The translations under genes and the position numbers were made by a program. The notes below the pieces were generated by a model. It was not told the DNA's origin and did not search any database. It saw only the letters and a program-made list of their open reading frames with translations. Below are positions 45,543 to 50,929 of a stretch of 50,929 nt of DNA, in pieces; within the stretch, counting starts at the first letter, position 1, and each line of letters opens with the position of its first letter. The DNA is from an uncultured Gemmatimonadota bacterium (lineage in GTDB: Bacteria > Gemmatimonadota > Gemmatimonadetes > Gemmatimonadales > Gemmatimonadaceae), in NCBI GenBank assembly GCA_946478895.1, contig CAMLDY010000010.1, positions 1 to 50,929 of the forward strand. The letters are read 5' to 3'.

Positions 45543-48500
45543 TTAGAGTTTGAGATCGAAACGGAGCGTGAACGTTCTGGTCGGCGGCTGAGTGTTGAAC
45601 TCCGCCTGATTGAAGGCGTTCCCTCCCCCTTCGTTGATCTCGGGATCGAGACCCGTGTAGTTAGTCCAGGTGTGCAGGTTGCGTCCCGACAGCGTGACCG
45701 ACGCCCCCTTCAGCGATGCGAAACGCGTCGCGAACGATTCGGGCAATCCAAGACGGATCGAGAGCTCGCGCCACTTGGTGAAGCCCGCATCCTCGATGTA
45801 ACCGTACGGAGTCGCATTGAACTGCGCGAACTGCGATCCGATGAACGCCGCCTGTGACGCCAGCGATGCATTCGGGTTCGCAATCGCTCCGCAGAATCCG
45901 TAGAACGGATTCGAGTGCTGGGTGCGACAGCGGAAGTACTCCGTCTCATTCAGCTGACGGTTGCCGGCGCGACGCTCGAACAGCGTGCTGATCGAGATGT
46001 TCTTGAACAGCGTAACGTCGAACGACAGGCCCTGGCTGCTGGTCGGCAGCTGGGGTCCGACGTAGGCGACATTCAGCGTGTCGAAGCCGCCCTGACCGTC
46101 GGGGACGACCAGGAACTTCGAGGTATCGACCGAGACCTCGGCAACCGAAAGCTTGCCGTCGCCGTTGGCGTCGTTGTACTTAATTGGCGTCGCGAAATAG
46201 CCGCCGGCCGAGAAGCCTTCACGGTGCTGTTGCTCGCCGCGGTTCAGGGTGATCGGAGCGATCCCTTCACCGAGCTTCTCGATGCGGTTGTGCAAGGTCG
46301 CAGCGGTGACGTGCATGCCGAGCGCGAAGTTTTCCTTCTCCAGCACGTTCAGGTTCAGGCCGGTCTCAGTACCCCAGTTCTTGACGCTGCCGAGGTTCTG
46401 GAAGACGGTTGCGGTAAGCCCAGACGACGGCGCGAGGCTGCGAGCCACGAGCGCATCCTTGGACTTGCGGGTGAAAGCGGTGAATTCCGCGGACAGGCGA
46501 TTCTCGAGCAATCCGAGGTCGAATCCGCCCTCGAACTCCGTCGTCCGCTCCACCTTCAGGTTCGGGTTCCCGGTCGCCGTAAGAATGAGCGCCGGAAGCT
46601 CCGAGCCGACGCGCTGGATGGCCCGCGAGCCGAAAAAGCTCTCGGCCTGGCCGAATCCGGGACGCTGTCCCGCCTGGCCCCAGCCGGCGCGGAGACGCAG
46701 CTGGTTCAGAAAGTTGAGCCGCGGGAAGAACGACTCGTCAGAGACGAGCCACGAAGCGTTGACCGACGGATAGAAGCTGAGGCCCGTCACGTCTCTCACC
46801 AGGCCGCTGTTGTTGTCCGCTCTGATGCTTCCCGAGAGGAACAGCCGGTCGCGGAAGCCGAACTCCTGGCGCAGGAAACCTCCGACCGACTTGAGCTCGG
46901 TGTGGGTCTCGTCCACGCTGAACTGCGTGGTCGCAGCTGCGCAGGAACGTGTTCCGGCCGGAATCGACTGGCCGAAGCACTCGACCTGCTCGAACAGCTC
47001 TCTCTGGTAGCTGCCACCGAAGGTGGTCGTGGAAACGAGCGACGACAGCGGATTGAACGTCGCGGCTGCCGAGACGTTGGAGGTCCACTCGTAGTTGTTT
47101 CCGCGGAACGCATCACGGAACCCAACGTCGAACTCGCCGCCGATCGGCAGCACGTTCGGATCCAGGCTCTCGGCATCCTGACGGCCGTAGTAGTCGAGGC
47201 CGGCGTTGCCGTTGATACGCAGCCACGACAGTGGCGTGTAGTTGGTGTTCGCGCCGATGATGAAACGGTCGATGATCTGATCGGCGAAGTTGTGCTTCTG
47301 GTCGGCGTAGTTGGGACCGAACAGCGATCCGATTCTGCCGACGGGAACACCAGCGGTGTCGCTCTCCATGCCCGGGAGATACTGCGCCGGGCCGGTCAGA
47401 CCGATGATGATGGGGCTGAAGATGCTGTTGGACTCACCAAGCCGGCGGTGATTGCTGGTGATGTACGCGCCGGTGATCTGCGCCGTCGCGTTACTGCCGA
47501 TGCGGGCGTTGAAGTTCCCGCGCAGGCTCGTACGCGCGATGTTGTTCGGACGCAGCACGCCGTTCTCGGCTTCGCGGTCCGCCGACAGATAGTAGGTCAG
47601 GGACTCGCTGCCGCCCGAAACGTTGCCACCGATCTTGTTGTGGGTTCCGTTTACGAAGGGCGTGGTTCTCGGATCACGGAACTGGTCGAACGACAGAAGG
47701 ACATCCTGGGTGCAGGTTCCCGCCGCCACCTGATAGTTGTGGCAGGTGGAGAACGGAGCGTTGCCGGCACCGAAGAGGCCAGTCGTGAACAGAACCTGAT
47801 TGTCGGTCTCGTAGTACTCGGTGCTGGTTGGATCGATACGAGTGAGCGCGGCGTAGTTGAGAGGATAGTTGTTCTTGTCCTCCATCTTGCCGGTCTCTAC
47901 GTAGCCATTCCAAACCGGCTTGCCCGTCACACCCTTCTTGGTGGTGATGAGAAGCACGCCGTTCGCCGCAGCGCTGCCGTAGATTGCCGACGCCGCCGGC
48001 CCCTTCAGAATCTCGATGTTCTCGATTTCTTCAGGGTTGAGATCGTTCAGACGCGAGTAGTCGCCGCCACCCGTGCTGATTCCGCCCTTGCCGTTGGAGA
48101 TGAGCACTCCGTCGACGTAGAGAAGCGGCTCGTTCGAGAGCGAAAGACTGTTCGCACCGCGAATGCGGATGCGCTGCCCGGCCCCCGATGCGCCGCCGGT
48201 GCTCTGCAGCGTTACACCCGCGACGCGGGCCTGCAGAACGTCGGCCATCTTGGTGATCGGACCCTTGTCGAGCTCGGCTACTCCGATGTTGCCGGTGTTG
48301 GTACCGGTTTCCAGCCGCCGCTGCGCCTCGCCAGTGACGGCGTTGACGACAACTTCCTCGAGCCGCGTTGCCGCGGTCGCGAGCGTGAAGTCCGTGCTGG
48401 CTGTGCCACCATCGGCGACAGTCACGCGTTGAGTCAGCGCGCCATAACCAACCCGCCGGGCGCTCACCTCATACGAACCGGCCGGAACGCCGGTAATTGT

Positions 48501-48692
48501 AAATCGACCTTCCTGGTCGGTGAGAGCGCCACGCTGGGTTCCATTGACCCTGACCTGGACGCCCTGCACGGGTAGCTGCGAAGCCTTGTCGACCACGCGC
48601 CCCGTGATTGTCCCGCTGCCCTGCGCTATCAAGCTGCCGGGAAGCAGCGCGAGCGCAACGAGTGCCACAACGAATCCTACGATTCTTCGCAT
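45543..48692 (-). CDS. SusC/RagA-like TonB-dependent outer-membrane transporter
   Basis: Receptor of 1049 aa. Signal peptide (RIVGFVVALVALALLPGSLIA), a carboxypeptidase-regulatory-like domain (about 27-100, GTITGRVVDKASQLPVQGV), a plug domain containing IRIRGANSLSLSNEPLLYVDGV and ILKGPAASAIYGSAAANGV, and a 22-strand-type barrel ending in RTFTLRFDLKL. The ATG at 48692 has GAGGGAGA upstream; the open frame continues to 48872 without support. With the SusD-like lipoprotein it forms a bipartite uptake system energised by TonB. Confidence 0.93.
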   Translation of the reverse strand: MRRIVGFVVALVALALLPGSLIAQGSGTITGRVVDKASQLPVQGVQVRVNGTQRGALTDQEGRFTITGVPAGSYEVSARRVGYGALTQRVTVADGGTASTDFTLATAATRLEEVVVNAVTGEAQRRLETGTNTGNIGVAELDKGPITKMADVLQARVAGVTLQSTGGASGAGQRIRIRGANSLSLSNEPLLYVDGVLISNGKGGISTGGGDYSRLNDLNPEEIENIEILKGPAASAIYGSAAANGVLLITTKKGVTGKPVWNGYVETGKMEDKNNYPLNYAALTRIDPTSTEYYETDNQVLFTTGLFGAGNAPFSTCHNYQVAAGTCTQDVLLSFDQFRDPRTTPFVNGTHNKIGGNVSGGSESLTYYLSADREAENGVLRPNNIARTSLRGNFNARIGSNATAQITGAYITSNHRRLGESNSIFSPIIIGLTGPAQYLPGMESDTAGVPVGRIGSLFGPNYADQKHNFADQIIDRFIIGANTNYTPLSWLRINGNAGLDYYGRQDAESLDPNVLPIGGEFDVGFRDAFRGNNYEWTSNVSAAATFNPLSSLVSTTTFGGSYQRELFEQVECFGQSIPAGTRSCAAATTQFSVDETHTELKSVGGFLRQEFGFRDRLFLSGSIRADNNSGLVRDVTGLSFYPSVNASWLVSDESFFPRLNFLNQLRLRAGWGQAGQRPGFGQAESFFGSRAIQRVGSELPALILTATGNPNLKVERTTEFEGGFDLGLLENRLSAEFTAFTRKSKDALVARSLAPSSGLTATVFQNLGSVKNWGTETGLNLNVLEKENFALGMHVTAATLHNRIEKLGEGIAPITLNRGEQQHREGFSAGGYFATPIKYNDANGDGKLSVAEVSVDTSKFLVVPDGQGGFDTLNVAYVGPQLPTSSQGLSFDVTLFKNISISTLFERRAGNRQLNETEYFRCRTQHSNPFYGFCGAIANPNASLASQAAFIGSQFAQFNATPYGYIEDAGFTKWRELSIRLGLPESFATRFASLKGASVTLSGRNLHTWTNYTGLDPEINEGGGNAFNQAEFNTQPPTRTFTLRFDLKL

Positions 48693-48923
48693 TGTGTTCT
48701 CCCTCTTGTTTCGAAGTCGCCGGACTCCGTCCGGCGTCGGGTGCATTTCACCCCACAACCTCACAACGAAAACCACAACGTGCTTCAATAACCGTCCGTC
48801 AGTGCACCTCCCTGTGAGCGTGAGAAATCGATTTCGTGCTTCAGACCAAGAACTGAATTGGATCACCGCCAAGGTCGGCGGATGACAAACCGTTTGAGCT
48901 AGGAAGCTCTTACCGGTCAGGGA
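48693..48923 (-). promoter_or_regulatory. 5' region of the susC-like gene with a strong hairpin
   Basis: 231 bp between the plug-TonB gene and the susC-like start. CGCCGGAC at 48718-48725 and GTCCGGCG at 48729-48736 form a perfect 8-bp stem with a 3-base loop, about 25 bases before the start codon and just outside the Shine-Dalgarno. A weaker stem, CCGCC/GGCGG, is at 48866-48881. No clear promoter hexamers found. Confidence 0.4.
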
Positions 48924-50078
48924 TCAATGGCGGGTCGCCGCCGACGCCGAGTCGGACCCGAGCGAGAAGCTGAAAGGCTGCTGAACGAGCTGGCGCACCG
49001 CCGTTCCAGATTTTACCGCGGGGACATAGTGCGCATCCGCCAGTGACTTGATCGCTGCCTCGGCAAACAGTGCGTTGGTCGCGGTCACGATCCCAACCGA
49101 ACCTCTCTCTATCTCCCCGCTCGCCGAGACGACGAATTCGGCGACGACGGTGCCGCTCGTCCTCGATGCGACCAGGTCGGGCGGGTAGACTACGTCGAGA
49201 TTTCCGTTCGATAGATGCGCCGGCGTATCTACTTCGTTGGCAGTGTAAACGGCGTGCTGATCGGTGAGAGCATCGACATCCACGATCCGCTGTGGCGGCG
49301 GCGGCAGCTCGGTATCCTTGCCCCGCGACCAGAGAAGAATGGTCCCGCAGCTCGACGCCCCGTCGAGCGCCGTATAGTTGGGCGGCGAATTGGTAGCGCC
49401 GAGATAAATCTCGATTCCGTGCAGCGTGGATACGGGGAAAGCGTCGAGATCTACTTCGCCGGCCGGCATCGGAACTCCATCGAGCCAGACCAGCGGCCGG
49501 CATTTCATCCCGCGAATTCTCACGCCGCCGCCACCGGTGCGGAGCCGCGTGGCGTTGACGCCGGGAGTCGACGATATCAGCTGACTGAGTGTCTTATTGG
49601 TGTTGCGGTCGATTTGCTCGCGGTTGATGAACGAGCCGTTGGACCGGCGATGTAGTCGCTCGTAGTAGCCCGCCAGCCGGCCGGTGTATTCCACGCGACT
49701 CGCCTGCACGACCACGGGCTCGACGGAGGTTGGTACGGCCTGGAGCTGGATCAGTATCGGAGACCGCTGATCTCCCGACGTCACGATTGCGGAGCGAGTA
49801 GCTGCTGCGAAACCGAGTCGGCGCACCTGAATTGTCGCCGGTCCCACCGGAAGATTCGCGATGCGGAATTCGCCTCTGTCATTGGTGCGCACTCGCAACG
49901 GGGTTCCAGGCACTTCGACGATGGCTCCTAGCACCGGCGCCCCCGCCGAATCAGTTACTACTCCCGCCAGTTCTCCGTAGGTCTGGGCGCCGAGAAGGGA
50001 CGACGACAACATCATCGCAACACAGAGCAGATCCATCCGTGCGACAATACGCCGCGGCGTAAAGCCAATGCGGTTCAT
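48924..50078 (-). CDS. Fusion of regulatory-like domain, TonB-receptor plug domain and TonB C-terminal domain, without a barrel
   Basis: Protein of 384 aa. Signal peptide (MDLLCVAMMLSSSLLGA, within 15-31), carboxypeptidase-regulatory-like beta domain (about 36-112), a plug-like domain (about 145-255) with VNATRLRTGGGGVRIRGMKCRPLVWLDGV, and a TonB/energy-transducer C-terminal domain (about 290-374) with YPPDLVASRTSGTVVAEFVV and AEAAIKSLADAHYVPAVKSG. There is no outer-membrane barrel and no long Pro-rich TonB linker. The ATG at 50078 has GGGAG six bases upstream; the frame extends to 50189. It lies immediately upstream of susC on the same strand, so it may modulate that or other TonB systems. 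Domain calls are by eye. Confidence 0.72.
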   Translation of the reverse strand: MNRIGFTPRRIVARMDLLCVAMMLSSSLLGAQTYGELAGVVTDSAGAPVLGAIVEVPGTPLRVRTNDRGEFRIANLPVGPATIQVRRLGFAAATRSAIVTSGDQRSPILIQLQAVPTSVEPVVVQASRVEYTGRLAGYYERLHRRSNGSFINREQIDRNTNKTLSQLISSTPGVNATRLRTGGGGVRIRGMKCRPLVWLDGVPMPAGEVDLDAFPVSTLHGIEIYLGATNSPPNYTALDGASSCGTILLWSRGKDTELPPPPQRIVDVDALTDQHAVYTANEVDTPAHLSNGNLDVVYPPDLVASRTSGTVVAEFVVSASGEIERGSVGIVTATNALFAEAAIKSLADAHYVPAVKSGTAVRQLVQQPFSFSLGSDSASAATRH

Positions 50079-50263
50079 TGGCATCTCCCAATGGCAGCGA
50101 TGCTGACCAGCCAGGCGGTCTTCCGGGACGGGCGGCGACCGCGGAGCGAATCGAAACCCCAAGCTATGCACGGGGAAAACACGAGGCAAGCGTCCGGCCG
50201 CCGATTTTACAATCGGCCTGACGTGCGACGCCTATTGAGCGGTGAGCGTCGTCAGACCTTCCG

Positions 50264-50929
50264 TCAGCGACCGGTTGGCGGTTCTCCGACCGGAGGACCG
50301 AGCCACTGGCGCAGCTCCGAAAAAGGCGGCCCCGGCTCCCGTTTCGCGAGTGTAATTATTCTACCAATCGTGCGGCGCAGATCCCGGTTTTCTCTCTCGT
50401 AGATTCGGTCGAACAAATCGAGATCGGTAGCGTACACTCGCCGCGCCAGCAACGCTGCGTTGTTCAATTGCACCCGCTCCGCGTAACGCGGATTGATGGT
50501 CTTGAACCGCGGCGCGATGTCGTGCACCAGCTCGCTGCGAGCTCTCGCGTAAACCGTGTCGCGGGCCTCGATCCTCGCGCGCTTGTCGTTGGGGTGTGCG
50601 GCGTACGCCGAGTCGAGCGATGCGATCACCCGCGACCAGAACCGCGCCAGCAGCTTGTCATCTTCCCACTCCTCGTCGAGCCTCGTTGCTGCTGCCTGCT
50701 GACCGCGCGATCTGAAGAAAGCTGCCGCACCGCGAGCACCGACGAACATCGCAAAGGATTCGTTGAAGGGCGCCTGGCCCGCCGCATAGAACGTGTTGTG
50801 GGTAAGCTCGTGGATCACGGTGTTGGCGAGATCGAGGGAGTCGCCCTTCAGAGTCGTATTGAGAAGAGGGTCGTTGAAGAACCCCAGAGTGCTGAAGGCA
50901 TCGGACGGCCGGACGTAGACATCGAACCC
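50264..50929 (-). CDS. Predicted zinc aminopeptidase (PF10023 type), 5' end beyond the window
   Basis: The visible 221 aa are the C-terminal part. The open frame continues without a stop to the window edge (YVRPSDAFSTLGFFND), so the start is outside. A zinc-binding HELTH motif (HEXXH) is followed about 20 residues later by FNESFAMFVG, supplying the third ligand Glu, as in the bacterial putative aminopeptidase family. The C-terminal half is helical and charged. Product is probably a periplasmic or lipid-anchored metallopeptidase. Confidence 0.75.
   Translation of the reverse strand, partial: GFDVYVRPSDAFSTLGFFNDPLLNTTLKGDSLDLANTVIHELTHNTFYAAGQAPFNESFAMFVGARGAAAFFRSRGQQAAATRLDEEWEDDKLLARFWSRVIASLDSAYAAHPNDKRARIEARDTVYARARSELVHDIAPRFKTINPRYAERVQLNNAALLARRVYATDLDLFDRIYERENRDLRRTIGRIITLAKREPGPPFSELRQWLGPPVGEPPTGR

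Noticed and set aside
45915..48575. 886-codon plus-strand open frame antisense to the susC-like gene
   Set aside because: Arises from GC-rich codon bias in the real gene; composition is Arg/Ala/Glu-rich with no domain, and the minus-strand protein has full SusC architecture.
50195..50225. Terminator after the aminopeptidase gene (GCCGAT...ATCGGC stem)
   Set aside because: The 6-bp stem is not followed by a T-run on the transcribed strand.

Overview
The window is a dense, high-GC bacterial chromosome segment. It carries about 38 protein genes, with many start/stop overlaps of the ATGA or GTGA type. I found no tRNA, rRNA, CRISPR array, phage or transposase gene. SusC/SusD-type outer-membrane proteins, TonB-linked regulatory-like domains, an Omp85 protein, Tat and lipoprotein signals and high GC together point to a Gram-negative (diderm) bacterium. 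Gemmatimonadota, or a close relative, is my best guess; that assignment is inferred from gene content, not from a marker gene.

Layout. (1) 37-2276, minus: a GMC-family flavoprotein with a ferredoxin-like cysteine cluster and its Tat-exported partner subunit. (2) 2488-11751, minus: one long, tightly overlapped operon. In transcription order it holds a stand-alone Lrp-type RAM domain, NurA nuclease, HerA ATPase, a predicted exported protein, Mre11/SbcD, Rad50/SbcC, a GNAT acetyltransferase and a small unknown protein. This is an archaeal-style HerA-NurA-Mre11-Rad50 DNA-end-processing set in a bacterium. (3) 11863-14840, plus: divergent from that operon lies a degenerate DEAD-box protein with a DbpA-type RNA-binding domain that has lost its catalytic motifs, followed by thymidine kinase and dephospho-CoA kinase. 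(4) 14903-19008: gcvH and gcvP converge on an 800-bp region built of direct and inverted repeats around a four-helix-bundle gene and a broken copy of its 3' end. (5) 19031-27084, plus: a LipM/LplA-like acyltransferase, a complete Dpp/Opp ABC transporter and a POT-family peptide transporter. (6) 27226-33408: an Omp85-type outer-membrane protein on minus. Head to head with it on plus is an operon of class-I glutamine-amidotransferase-like hydrolase, GT4, GT2, DUF3108 protein and a deoxyhypusine-synthase-like protein. (7) 33417-41904: glycine oxidase ThiO, lipoyl synthase, the pyruvate dehydrogenase E1alpha/E1beta/E2/E3 genes and LipB. Two copies of a 180-bp repeat with inverted ends flank and interrupt this block. 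(8) 41901-43976, plus: a UvrD/PcrA helicase. (9) 43978-50929, minus: an intrinsic terminator, SusD-like and SusC-like proteins, an unusual plug-plus-TonB-C-domain fusion, and a predicted aminopeptidase cut by the window end.

Two themes tie the region together. One is lipoate metabolism: GcvH and E2 carry lipoyl domains, LipA, LipB and a LipM-like protein attach or make the cofactor, and Lpd and GcvP use it. The other is DNA-break processing. The items most worth following up are the HerA-NurA-Mre11-Rad50 operon with its extra members, the pseudo-helicase opposite it, the four-helix-bundle repeat cassette, the plug-TonB fusion, and two genes whose conserved reading frames have no standard start codon.
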